Positions 17,466 to 25,593 of a DNA stretch of 55,298 nt are shown one piece after another. The position numbers and the translations under genes are program-made. This DNA is from a virus. Under the pieces are notes generated by a model. It was given only the letters and a program-made list of their open reading frames with translations. It was not told where the DNA came from and ran no database searches. How positions within the stretch are numbered: position 1 is the first letter of the stretch; each line of letters opens with the position of its first letter. The DNA lies in IMG/VR virus record IMGVR_UViG_3300046167_000533, positions 1 to 55,298 of that record; one strand, given 5' to 3'.

Positions 17466-19184
17466 ATGGCGTATTTTAAAAACACACGGTTTTCTGGTGT
17501 TGCTCCTGGGGTGGCTCCTAGACTACTGGCCGAAAATTTTGGTCAGACCTCTCAAAACATAGATTTTGAGTCTGGCCGACTTGTACCTACGAAAGAAGAT
17601 GTCGACACCTACACTCTTCAGAACGGGGCTCGTCGCTCAATTTACTTTTACAGGGACACAAACTGGCTGGAATGGTCAGAGGACGGTGTTGACGTAGTCC
17701 CTGGGCCTATCCCCAACGACACCAACGAACGATTGTATTTTACTGGGGACGATTACCCCCGTGTGGGCACGGTCACCTCTATGGTTAGCGGCGGTAGCGG
17801 TTACCCCGTGGTCAGCTATAGGCTTGGCGTTCCCGCGCCATCAGCGGCTCCGACAATTAGCAAGAGCGGCACAGCGGCGGGTGCGGAGACCCCTGAAACT
17901 CGCGCATACGTTTACACATTGGTTACCGATTTAGGGGAGGAAGGTCCACCTAGCCTTGTCTCAAGCACGTTAGACGTTACAAGTACTGAGACAGTTACGG
18001 TCTCCATGCCGTCTGGCGCTAATCCTTCGGGTAACTACTTCTTCAGTACTAATGCGAAGAAGCGTATTTACCGTAGCAACACCGGCTCGCAGTTTACTGA
18101 TTTTCAGTTTGTCGTCGAAGTCCCATTTACGACTACGTCTTATCAGGACTCCGTGGCGTCTACATCTTTAGCGGAAGTATTACCAAGTGGTACGTGGATC
18201 GGCCCACCAGATGACGACACATCTCTTTACCCTGACGGGCCAATGCTTGGGCTAACAGCTGTAGGTAATGGGGTCATGGCTGGTTTTTCTGGTAAACGGT
18301 TCTGTCTTAGCGAGCCGTTTCTACCTCATGCGTGGCCGATCCAATATAGGATTACGCTCGAAGACGATATCGTTGATATCGCCGCGACGGGCAACGGCGT
18401 TGTCGCTCTTACAGACGGTACGCCGTATTTTATAACAGGCACCGACCCCGCAGCGTTGACTCCAATACGAGTAGATTTGGCGCAGGCTTGTGTAAACAAA
18501 AACAGCGTCGTCGACATGGGCGAATATGTTTTGTATGCCGCACCTGACGGATTGGTAGCAGTGTCAGGCAGTACTGGCAAAGTTGTGTCGCGCGGTTTGA
18601 TTTCAGTTGATCAGTGGAACACTGATTTTTACCCTACGTTGATACGAGCGTTTCGCCATGAAGGTACGTATGTGGCGTTCTACAAAGATGGGAGCACTCT
18701 TGGTGGTTGGGTTTATGACCCTCGCGCTGATGAAGCCGCGTTCGCCACAATAACTGTATCCAATGAAATACGTGGTGGGTTTGAAGACCCTAAATCTGGG
18801 CAGTTGTACGTCATTGAAGGCAATAAAATTCGCAAGTACCGAGGCGGATCAGCGAGCAAGACTCTTACGTTTAAGACTAAGAAGTACACGACCTCCAGCC
18901 CAGGCAGCATGGCTTGGGTATCTGTACACGCCGAAGGCTACCCAATTACGGTCAAAGTGTATGGAGATGGGGTGTTGGTGGCACATTATCAGCTGTCCGA
19001 ATCTTCCGGTGTCTACACGCAAGCGACAACCGTTCCTAGTGGTATCGGGAGTGGCACGTTACGGGAACCAATTATGAGGCTTCCTGCTACTGTTGCCACG
19101 GAGTGGGAGGTGGAAGTTTCTGGAGCCGTGACAATCAACGAGATTTGTTTGGCACAAAGCATGGATGAAATCCGTGACAGCTAA
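17466..19184 (+). CDS. Virion structural protein, beta-propeller/tail-needle-like (572 aa)
   Basis: A 572-residue, almost wholly beta-stranded protein with no membrane part. It has repeated blade-like stretches (GNGVVALTDGTPYFITGTD, EYVLYAAPDGLVAVSGSTGK) and an Fn3-like segment near 135-230 (ETRAYVYTLVTDLGEEGPPS). The start AYFKNTRFSGVAPGVAPRLLAENFGQTSQNIDFESGRL is typical of podovirus tail tube/nozzle-type proteins. Its 3' end overlaps the J-like fibre by 20 bases. Structural role is fairly safe; exact part is inferred. Confidence 0.65.
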   Translation: MAYFKNTRFSGVAPGVAPRLLAENFGQTSQNIDFESGRLVPTKEDVDTYTLQNGARRSIYFYRDTNWLEWSEDGVDVVPGPIPNDTNERLYFTGDDYPRVGTVTSMVSGGSGYPVVSYRLGVPAPSAAPTISKSGTAAGAETPETRAYVYTLVTDLGEEGPPSLVSSTLDVTSTETVTVSMPSGANPSGNYFFSTNAKKRIYRSNTGSQFTDFQFVVEVPFTTTSYQDSVASTSLAEVLPSGTWIGPPDDDTSLYPDGPMLGLTAVGNGVMAGFSGKRFCLSEPFLPHAWPIQYRITLEDDIVDIAATGNGVVALTDGTPYFITGTDPAALTPIRVDLAQACVNKNSVVDMGEYVLYAAPDGLVAVSGSTGKVVSRGLISVDQWNTDFYPTLIRAFRHEGTYVAFYKDGSTLGGWVYDPRADEAAFATITVSNEIRGGFEDPKSGQLYVIEGNKIRKYRGGSASKTLTFKTKKYTTSSPGSMAWVSVHAEGYPITVKVYGDGVLVAHYQLSESSGVYTQATTVPSGIGSGTLREPIMRLPATVATEWEVEVSGAVTINEICLAQSMDEIRDS

Positions 19185-22062
19185 CAGTAACACGCGGACA
19201 AATACGCCTACGCAAGTACCTTCAATGCCTAAGGTGCCTGCAGATGCCTCGCCTGAAATGCGTAGGTACCTTGAGACTTTATCTCAAGTGGTGTCTATTC
19301 GGTTGGGCAGACGGGGCGATCCACGAGACCGAGCGGTAACTCTTCGTGAGTTAATCGATAGCGGTTTAGCGGATGAGTTAACGTCGTCGCCTTTCAATCC
19401 AAACAGTGCGGGAGCTGTAGGATTTGCTCGTCCTGGAGAGCGTCTTACAGACCTAGCTGTACCGCCAGCCCCAACTGGGTTTACGGTCGATGGCGCTTTC
19501 TCCCAGATACATCTTCGTTGGAATTTCCCCGCCTATTCCAATCATTCTCACACCGAAGTGCATGTACACACGTCTGATGTGATTGGCGATGCTACTTTGC
19601 TGGGCATACAGACTGGCAGGGTCTTTATTGACCCTGTAGGTTCCGGTCAGACTCGCTATTATTGGGTTCGGCATGTAAACACGCAAGGTATAGCTGGCCC
19701 GTTTAACGCTGCTGCTGGTACATCCGGTCAGACAGCTATTGATGTAACTCATATTCTTGGTCTTTTGACTGACTCTATAACGAGCAGTCAGCTGGCCCAG
19801 TCTTTGACAGATGCGATTGACGGAGCTGGTTCAGCAACGGACATATCTAACCTTGAGTCGTTCGTCGGGTTTGTTTCTAGCTATTCCGGTAGCAGCTTAC
19901 TTTCTCGAATAGGTAGCGCTGAAACAGGTATTACGAATCTAAATAGCACATTCGGTAGTACGACTGCAGCAGCAGCTTCTGCTACAGCTGCAGCGCAATC
20001 GGAGAGTGCTGCAATAGCTGCTAAAGCGGATGCTCTGCTTGCCCAAGCTGCAGCAGAAACTGCTCAAAGCAACGCGGAGACCGCAGAGACTGCAGCGGAA
20101 ACTGCCCAAGCGGCGGCGGAAACATCTCAAACAGCTGCTTCCGCATCAGCAACCGGTGCAGCTGGCAGCGCTTCTACTGCTTCTCAAGAAGCTACTACTG
20201 CAGCTAACTCAGCCTCAGCGGCAGGTAATTCAGCGTCAGCAGCAGCGACCAGCGCCACAAATGCAGCGACGTTTGCTACAGCGGCGGGTTCTTCAGCTAC
20301 TGCTTCCCAAAATTCTAGGCTCGCCGCTGAAACTGCAGAAGGCAATGCGGAAACTGCGGAAAGCGGAGCTGCGTCTTCTGCTAGTGCAGCAGCGACTAGC
20401 GCAACAGCTGCTAGTGCCTCGCAATCAGCAGCAGCGTCTTCGGCATCAGCAGCCGATTCAGATCGGATAGCTGCGCAGACAGCTAAGGCAAACGCCGAGA
20501 GTGCAGAGACAAGCGCCGTGTCGGCTAAAAACGACGCAGAGTCTGCTGAAGCAAATGCTGCGACATCAGAAACCAATGCAGCCAACTCAGCGACGTCTGC
20601 GGGTAACTCAGCAACTGCGGCAAACACTAGTGCATCGAATGCAGCTACATCTGCAACGGCTGCCGGTACTGAGAGTAGCGCTGCGACAACAGCGCGGACA
20701 GAAGCTCAGTCTGCGAGGAACACTGCACAAACTGCTCAAGCAGGTGCGGAGCAGGCTGAAACAGATGCGGTCGCAGCAAAAAATGCTGCTCAATCAAGTG
20801 CATCTGCGGCGGCTACTTCTGCGCAAACAGCTTCTACGCAGGCAACTGCAGCAGGTACTGCAGCTACAGCGGCGTCTACTTCTGCAACTAATGCGGCGTC
20901 GTCTGCAGGCAGCGCGTCTACGTTTTCGCAAAACGCATCAGCTTCCGCTACGTCTGCGGCGGGCAGCGCGACAAGCGCAGCACAAAACTTCAATTCCATC
21001 ACGGCTCGATTAAACAATATAGATGGCGCTGGTTCTGGCGTCACCGTTGAGCAGAAATTTACTGCGGTTGCGTCGGACGTTTCGGGCCTAGAAGGTCAGT
21101 ACACCGTAAAGATAGATAGCAACGGCGCTGTCGCTGGGTTTGGTTTAGCCAGTTCTACAACCGCTGCTGGCGGCATTACGTCAGAGTTTATCGTCAACGC
21201 TGATCGGTTTGCGATTATGCGAGGCGGGTCAAATACCACTCCTGCGACTGTACCGTTTGTTGTACAGGCCCAGCCAACAACACTTAACGATGAGTCTGTT
21301 CCCGCAGGCGTTTACATGGCTGATGCGTTTATCAAGAACGGATCAATTGAGTCTGCAAAGATTGGTTCTCTAGCCGCAGATAAAATAAGTGCGGGTTTTA
21401 TAAGCTCTGAGCGTATCGACGTCAACAGCATCGAGGCGTCGAAGCTAAAACTCGACAGCAACTACATGTCGGTTAATAGCAACAATCAACTTCAGTTAAT
21501 TACTAGCAACGGCTCTAACGGGATTAAAGTTGAAAATCTGTCGAACGACGCAGTGGGGACGATACATTTTGCGAACGGCGGGTACGTTTCAGCAGCCAAT
21601 ACGACCTACTACACTGGATCGGGTTTATCTTTTAACGATTTCACCAGTAGCTCGCCGTATAGCAAGCACTCAGCATTTTCGATCTACTTGCCCTTGATTC
21701 TTACGACTACAGTTTCTAAGGCTAAGATCAAGGAGTCAGGGAATTATCAACTGGACTTTGGCTCTCAAGTAGTTGGGATTCAAAGCGGCAGCGGTAAAGT
21801 CGGTATAGCGTGCGTAATAAAGCGGAGTACCACTTTAAGTTTCCCCTCAAGTACATACAACAATCGAGCCACCTCCTACATGTTTGGTGACTACGCTATC
21901 GCTCTTACGCCGATGACTTCGCGCTCGTCAATATACCTCTACAAAAACTACAACTATCAATTCAACCTTTACGGATTCAAAGACGGGATCACTGCTACTA
22001 ATAGTAAAAACGGGTTTGCAGGCACCCATCTACGACTATTCAGGATCTTTTCTGCGACATGA
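19165..22062 (+). CDS. Central tail fibre / host-specificity protein with Fn3, Ala-rich shaft and DUF1983-like domain
   Basis: 965 residues in three parts. An N-terminal region carries an Fn3 domain (about 95-190, PAPTGFTVDGAFSQIHLRWNFP). A very Ala/Ser/Thr/Glu-rich shaft at about 270-610 is a long regular coiled coil (repeats of AETAE, AATSA, NSASAA). Then comes a lambda-J-like segment (VEQKFTAVASDVSGLEGQYTVKIDSNG, DUF1983 type) with a VNADRFAI motif, and a C-terminal beta domain of about 170 residues likely to bind the receptor. It overlaps the next gene by ATGA. Confident as a receptor-binding fibre. Confidence 0.75.
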   Translation: MKSVTANSNTRTNTPTQVPSMPKVPADASPEMRRYLETLSQVVSIRLGRRGDPRDRAVTLRELIDSGLADELTSSPFNPNSAGAVGFARPGERLTDLAVPPAPTGFTVDGAFSQIHLRWNFPAYSNHSHTEVHVHTSDVIGDATLLGIQTGRVFIDPVGSGQTRYYWVRHVNTQGIAGPFNAAAGTSGQTAIDVTHILGLLTDSITSSQLAQSLTDAIDGAGSATDISNLESFVGFVSSYSGSSLLSRIGSAETGITNLNSTFGSTTAAAASATAAAQSESAAIAAKADALLAQAAAETAQSNAETAETAAETAQAAAETSQTAASASATGAAGSASTASQEATTAANSASAAGNSASAAATSATNAATFATAAGSSATASQNSRLAAETAEGNAETAESGAASSASAAATSATAASASQSAAASSASAADSDRIAAQTAKANAESAETSAVSAKNDAESAEANAATSETNAANSATSAGNSATAANTSASNAATSATAAGTESSAATTARTEAQSARNTAQTAQAGAEQAETDAVAAKNAAQSSASAAATSAQTASTQATAAGTAATAASTSATNAASSAGSASTFSQNASASATSAAGSATSAAQNFNSITARLNNIDGAGSGVTVEQKFTAVASDVSGLEGQYTVKIDSNGAVAGFGLASSTTAAGGITSEFIVNADRFAIMRGGSNTTPATVPFVVQAQPTTLNDESVPAGVYMADAFIKNGSIESAKIGSLAADKISAGFISSERIDVNSIEASKLKLDSNYMSVNSNNQLQLITSNGSNGIKVENLSNDAVGTIHFANGGYVSAANTTYYTGSGLSFNDFTSSSPYSKHSAFSIYLPLILTTTVSKAKIKESGNYQLDFGSQVVGIQSGSGKVGIACVIKRSTTLSFPSSTYNNRATSYMFGDYAIALTPMTSRSSIYLYKNYNYQFNLYGFKDGITATNSKNGFAGTHLRLFRIFSAT

Positions 22063-22427
22063 CGATTATCTATAACACAGACACAGGCCTCATACGCATT
22101 AGTGCTTCTTATTCAGAGGAAGAAGTGGCTATGAATCTTAAAGAAAACGAAAGCTCGGTAGACGGTTTTGCTGATCCTGACCTATTTCAAGTTGTAGACG
22201 GGGCAGTTGTGCCATTAGGAAATACAATCCCATTCCAGATCGAGCTTAGAGTTGCACGGGACGCAGAGCTAAGCGCCTGTGACTGGACACAAGTACCTGA
22301 CTCCCCACTGACTGCCGAACAGCGCAGCGAGTGGCAAATGTATCGGCAACGACTGCGCGATTTACCTAGTGATTATTCTCACGTCACGTCATTGGAAGAT
22401 GTGGTTTGGCCTGACCCACCGAGTTAG
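22059..22427 (+). CDS. Tail fibre assembly chaperone (Phage_tail_APC-like)
   Basis: 122 residues. The C-terminal half holds the signature of fibre assembly proteins: LRVARDAELSACDWTQVPDSPLTAEQRSEW, then YRQRLRDLPSDY (about 66-108). These proteins help fold or attach the fibre encoded just upstream, here the 965-residue J-like protein whose stop overlaps this start. Confidence 0.75.
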   Translation: MTIIYNTDTGLIRISASYSEEEVAMNLKENESSVDGFADPDLFQVVDGAVVPLGNTIPFQIELRVARDAELSACDWTQVPDSPLTAEQRSEWQMYRQRLRDLPSDYSHVTSLEDVVWPDPPS

Positions 22428-22429
22428 TC

Positions 22430-22894
22430 GTGGTTATCGAATCGGTAGCCGCCGCTGGGATGCTGTTAAGTCAGATTAACTCGGTCATAAGCCAAGTTAA
22501 CGAAACGGGATCCGGTGTTCAGCAGGCTATGGGCTTGATCTCAGATTTTGGCGAAGCCCTAAATCAGTTTGAAGTCGATAGAAAAGCATCGACGTTTAAG
22601 CCTTTGAGTCAGAACGACCTGCTCAAGATTCAAATGCTTCGCAGACAGTATGAGCGGCACTGGCAGTCGGTAAATGATCTCCTGCTAGTGGCAGATCCGA
22701 AGCTACTCGACGACTTTAAACGGGCAAAAGCTGAGCAGGAGCAGGCCCGTCAGCAGCACATGGCTTTGCTAGCTCGAAAGAAAAAAGAGCGGGATAAGTT
22801 GATGAATCAGCTACTCGTCGGTGGCGTGACGTTGGTGATTGGGGGCGGCATTGCCATCGCGGTGCTGTATCTCACGATTAGAGCATTTACCTAA
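22430..22894 (+). CDS. Putative C-tail anchored membrane protein (154 aa)
   Basis: The listed start is GTG; ATG at 22460 is an alternative with equally poor ribosome site. The protein is helical with a basic, coil-like middle (KAEQEQARQQHMALLARKKKERDKLMNQ) and one strong membrane helix at about residues 128-150. It overlaps the EF-hand membrane protein by one codon. May belong to a second lysis or membrane-associated set; no family recognised. Confidence 0.5.
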   Translation: MVIESVAAAGMLLSQINSVISQVNETGSGVQQAMGLISDFGEALNQFEVDRKASTFKPLSQNDLLKIQMLRRQYERHWQSVNDLLLVADPKLLDDFKRAKAEQEQARQQHMALLARKKKERDKLMNQLLVGGVTLVIGGGIAIAVLYLTIRAFT

Positions 22895-23217
22895 TGAACA
22901 AACGTTTAGAACCCAACAGTGAATATGCGGCTTACGACGCTGATGGTGACGGGATCGTCACAGATGAAGAGCTGAACACCAGCAAAGAACTGCAAGAACT
23001 GAAGATTAGCCACGAGCGAGCAGACGCGCAGCGGGCTATGTCTTGGTTCGCGTTGTGGGGAATGCTGCTTTACCCGTCGCTTGTAGTGGCCAGCAGTATG
23101 TTTGGGCTAGAGCAAGCGGCATCAATTCTTGGTGACATGGCGTCGGTCTACTTCGTCAGTGTTGCCGGTATCTTGGCCGCGTTCTTCGGAGCGCAGGCTT
23201 GGTCTAATAAAAAGTAA
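22894..23217 (+). CDS. Two-helix membrane protein with an EF-hand loop
   Basis: 107 residues. Residues 15-27 read DADGDGIVTDEEL, a canonical calcium-binding EF-hand loop with all liganding positions filled. A helical linker follows, then two membrane helices at about 47-67 and 80-101 with short polar ends. EF-hand plus two membrane segments suggests a calcium-sensitive membrane protein made at the end of the tail-fibre operon. Function is not known. Confidence 0.6.
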   Translation: MNKRLEPNSEYAAYDADGDGIVTDEELNTSKELQELKISHERADAQRAMSWFALWGMLLYPSLVVASSMFGLEQAASILGDMASVYFVSVAGILAAFFGAQAWSNKK

Positions 23218-23229
23218 ACGGAGACTGAT

Positions 23230-23331
23230 ATGCACAAAGGCTACTCATGCATCAATGCAAAACAAAAGCCCGCCAAAAAATCTAAGGCGAAGAAAACCAA
23301 GAAGAAGGCGAAAAGAAATTATGGGTACTAA
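23230..23331 (+). CDS. Very small Lys-rich protein (33 aa)
   Basis: An ATG nine bases after ACGGAG opens a 33-codon frame. Its second half is almost all Lys and Ala (AKKSKAKKTKKKAKRN). Its stop overlaps the start of the next gene (ATG at 23321), which supports translation. It may bind nucleic acid, or serve mainly to couple translation. Too short for a firm call. Confidence 0.4.
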   Translation: MHKGYSCINAKQKPAKKSKAKKTKKKAKRNYGY

Positions 23332-23554
23332 ACGGAACTACGACAAAGAGTACGAGTACCACGGAACGGCTGAACAGAAACGACGACGCGCGGGCCGTAA
23401 CAAAGCTCGCCGCGCTGCGCTGGCTGCGGGTAAGGTTAAGAAAGGTGATAAGAAAGATGTGCATCACAAAGACGGCAACCCGCGTAACAACAAATCTTCG
23501 AATGTTACTGTTGTAAGCCGCAAAAAGAACCGTGGTAAATATCGCTTTGCATGA
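23321..23554 (+). CDS. Small basic HNH-like protein (77 aa)
   Basis: The ATG at 23321 is preferred over upstream codons because it overlaps the preceding small frame. The sequence is highly basic (EQKRRRAGRNKARRAALAAGKVKKGDKKDV) and ends with HHKDGNPRNNKSSNVTVVSRKKNRGK. That is the HH...N...N core of compact HNH nuclease-like proteins that phages often carry. Whether it cuts DNA is uncertain because the fold is minimal. The stop overlaps a 22-bp palindrome. Confidence 0.6.
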   Translation: MGTKRNYDKEYEYHGTAEQKRRRAGRNKARRAALAAGKVKKGDKKDVHHKDGNPRNNKSSNVTVVSRKKNRGKYRFA

Positions 23555-23574
23555 GTGCGTCAATTGACGCACTC
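23553..23574. terminator. 22-bp perfect palindrome after the rightward arm, possible terminator
   Basis: GAGTGCGTCAA followed by its exact reverse complement. As RNA it would fold to a strong stem, though there is no loop and no clear U-tract, so it may be a protein-binding site near attP rather than an intrinsic terminator. Confidence 0.4.
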
Positions 23575-23701
23575 AAAATTAATGTAATGTGAAATATGTA
23601 GCAATAACATGAGGTTACGCTGCATTGACTTCGTAGGGTAGATAGAAGCAAATAGACTTATAACCTACGTCGTATATGGGTTTACAGGGTTTTCGCCCAT
23701 A

Positions 23702-23721
23702 GAATCCCTCTCTCTCCGCCA
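23702..23721 (+). other. attP: attP core candidate: 3' end of a tRNA-Ser
   Basis: The 20 bases ending in CCGCCA match the T-arm/acceptor 3' end of a gammaproteobacterial tRNA-Ser (AATCCCTC plus acceptor strand TCTCTCC and GCCA). The rest of a tRNA is absent. It lies about 80 bp upstream of integrase, the standard attP position. Integration at the 3' end of a host tRNA-Ser, restoring the gene, is inferred. The flanks contain an inverted CGTAGG...CCTACG pair that could be an arm-type site. Confidence 0.65.
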
Positions 23722-23798
23722 TTATTTCAGCCCTTGTCACAGCTACGTTTCCCAGCGAGTATCTGTTTACTGACGCTCATATGACGCACGGAGGCGCA

Positions 23799-24794
23799 AT
23801 GGCAACGATTCGGCAGCGCGGAAAAAGCTGGTACGCAGAGGTACGGCTGAAAGGGAAAGTCTCGCGCAAATCATTCAAGACTAAGGCTGCTGCTAACTCA
23901 TGGGTGCTCCAGACTGAGGGGGCCATAGACAGTAACAAGTGGGTCGATGTTCGCGAATCGCGGGCCGCGCTCATCGAGAACATTATCGACTTACTGATTT
24001 ATTCCTATGAACGGTTTGGGATTCAGGTCGCTGGGCCGAAGCTGTCTGCCCTCACTCAGATCAAAACATACTTCCAAGGCACATCAATTCACCTGCTTAC
24101 AGTAGATGAAGTATTGGACTTCGCTGCGTATCGACGGCGCACGGTTTCAGGAAGCACGTTGCAGAAGCAGATGTACTACTTCAAGCAGGCGATCGACAAC
24201 AGCCGTATCCGTACGGAGGTCGCTGCGGTCGACATTGCGATCGAGGAGTTAAAGCGCAAGAAAATAATCAAAGGCAGCAGACTTAGGGACAGGCGTTTGG
24301 AGCCTGGAGAGTATGAGTCGTTAATGCGTGAGGCCGAGGGACATTGGATTGGCCCAGTCATCGACTTTGCGCTAGCTACGGGTATGCGTCAGGGCGAAAT
24401 CTGGGCGTTTAAGTGGTCTGACATAGACGAAAAAGCAGGCACACTTACCTCAATGCGAAAAGACAAAGACGCTGAATCAGGTAAATCCAAGCATGAAATA
24501 CCGCTGTTAGAGGGCGTGAGAGAGGCGCTCCAGCGTGCACAAAACTTAGTTCCGCAAGGGCCAAAGCTTGTTCCTGTAAAGCAAGCGGCTTCAATTTCAG
24601 ACAAGTTTGCGAAACTTACGAAAGCCGCCAACATCGTGGACTTAAAGTTCCATGATCTGCGCCATGAAGCTATTAGTCGGATGTTTGAACGCGGTATGAC
24701 TATCGAGCAAGTGCGTGTTGTTTCAGGTCATCGCTCGTTTGAACAGTTGGCACGATACGTCAACTTGCGGGCTGGGGATCTAACCGGCTTGTAA
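23799..24794 (+). CDS. int: Tyrosine-recombinase integrase
   Basis: 331 residues from the ATG at 23799, chosen because GGAGG lies six bases upstream. It has an N-terminal arm-binding/SAM-like region (TIRQRGKSWYAEVRLKGK...) and a C-terminal catalytic domain with Arg in ATGMRQGEIWAFKW, HDLRHEA, GHR, and the nucleophile Tyr in ARYVNL. All of R-H-R-H-Y are present, so it should be active. It would recombine attP with a host tRNA-Ser gene. Its 3' end overlaps the convergent excisionase-like gene by 35 bases. Confidence 0.92.
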   Translation: MATIRQRGKSWYAEVRLKGKVSRKSFKTKAAANSWVLQTEGAIDSNKWVDVRESRAALIENIIDLLIYSYERFGIQVAGPKLSALTQIKTYFQGTSIHLLTVDEVLDFAAYRRRTVSGSTLQKQMYYFKQAIDNSRIRTEVAAVDIAIEELKRKKIIKGSRLRDRRLEPGEYESLMREAEGHWIGPVIDFALATGMRQGEIWAFKWSDIDEKAGTLTSMRKDKDAESGKSKHEIPLLEGVREALQRAQNLVPQGPKLVPVKQAASISDKFAKLTKAANIVDLKFHDLRHEAISRMFERGMTIEQVRVVSGHRSFEQLARYVNLRAGDLTGL

Positions 24795-24972
24795 AAAACT
24801 CAGCGACCATTGGTGTCGGAAACAGGTACTTTTTGCCGTGTTTAACGTGGGGGATTTTTAAAGTACCTCGGTAGATTTGCTGGTAGATGCTTTCTTTTTT
24901 GATTCTCATTAATGTGGCTAATTCTTCAAGATCCATGAAGGGGCCGAACCGTTCCAGTAGTAGTTGTTCCAA
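24760..24972 (-). CDS. Excisionase-like HTH protein (recombination directionality factor candidate)
   Basis: 70 residues from a TTG start, or about 58 from an internal ATG (MDLEELATLM). It has the HTH_17/excisionase fold pattern: FMDLEELATLMRIKKESIYQQIYRGTLKIPHVKHGKKYLF. Frame-consistent coding character extends upstream of the TTG (ALKWRIAL), so the true start is unsettled. It converges on and overlaps int, and O3 just upstream has the strongest -35 of the family. A role in excision is inferred from fold and context. Confidence 0.6.
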   Translation of the reverse strand: MEQLLLERFGPFMDLEELATLMRIKKESIYQQIYRGTLKIPHVKHGKKYLFPTPMVAEFFTSRLDPQPAS

Positions 24973-25013
24973 TGCTATTCGCCATTTTAGTGCTAAGTCG
25001 AACTCGGTAGTAG

Positions 25014-25032
25014 ATATTACTTATACTAATAT
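25014..25032 (-). promoter_or_regulatory. Operator/promoter O3 for the excisionase-like gene
   Basis: Palindrome variant ATATTACT-TAT-ACTAATAT. Read leftward it gives TAATAT as -10 with TTGACG, 5 of 6 to consensus, exactly 17 bp upstream. It sits between the end of the repressor gene and the excisionase-like gene, so repression here would keep the prophage integrated. Confidence 0.75.
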
Positions 25033-25050
25033 CCGCCGTCAAATTTCAGG

Positions 25051-25593
25051 TTAGCTAAGTCGGTTGATACCCGAATGGACGGCGAGTATTGGGTACTTTT
25101 TCTTGATTTTTGCTTTAGCAGGAAGCTCGTCGTGCGAGCATATGCGGCCTTCTTTGTCTCCCTTTAGGACAACAATGTATCGAGCTGCATCTAGCCCATC
25201 GTCTTCACATACCTCTAGTACAGCATCTGGCCAGCGAGCTGAAGAATCCAGTTCAACAAAGAAAGAATCCCTTTTCCGTTTGAAATGGACTTTGTTGTTA
25301 GTTTTACGCGTCATGTTTTTTGAGCTGTAGCGCGTCGTGATGGTCAGTACTTCTGGCAAGTGCTCGGTGATGTTTGGATCAATTTCATGCGGGTCAACTT
25401 CCATGAAATTAGCAAGCTTGATGATGGCTGCTGGGTTCATCTCGGTGATGTTGTTTAGGTACTGGGAAATTGCACCTTGTGTCCACCCAAGTTTTTTTGC
25501 CGCTTCGATTTGTGTGTATTGCGGTTTGATTTTTTTGTTCCAAAGCTTGCGTAAATTAGTCACGCTGTTTGGTACTTGAGTGTTTTTCGTCAT
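25051..25593 (-). CDS. CI-like repressor, XRE-type HTH (180 aa)
   Basis: From the ATG at 25593 (an earlier in-frame start at 25638 would lie deeper in the upstream gene). Residues about 22-65 form a classic HTH: YTQIEAAKKLGWTQGAISQYLNNITEMNPAAIIKLANFMEVDP. The C-terminal part is beta-rich (VLKGDKEGRICSHDELPAKAKIKKKYPILAVHSGINRLS). It resembles a repressor effector domain but shows no obvious Ser/Lys self-cleavage pair. It lies next to int/xis, and three operator half-sites lie just upstream. The most likely lysogeny repressor and reader of the dispersed palindrome; both are inference. Confidence 0.7.
   Translation of the reverse strand: MTKNTQVPNSVTNLRKLWNKKIKPQYTQIEAAKKLGWTQGAISQYLNNITEMNPAAIIKLANFMEVDPHEIDPNITEHLPEVLTITTRYSSKNMTRKTNNKVHFKRKRDSFFVELDSSARWPDAVLEVCEDDGLDAARYIVVLKGDKEGRICSHDELPAKAKIKKKYPILAVHSGINRLS

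Noticed and set aside
20184-21013. Long frames on both strands across the Ala-rich fibre shaft
   Set aside because: They are shadows of the repetitive GC-rich codons and consist of Leu/Gln/Arg or Ala/Val repeats.
23590-23721. Complete tRNA gene upstream of integrase
   Set aside because: Only the 3' end is present; no anticodon or D-arm can be folded, so it is an attachment-site remnant.
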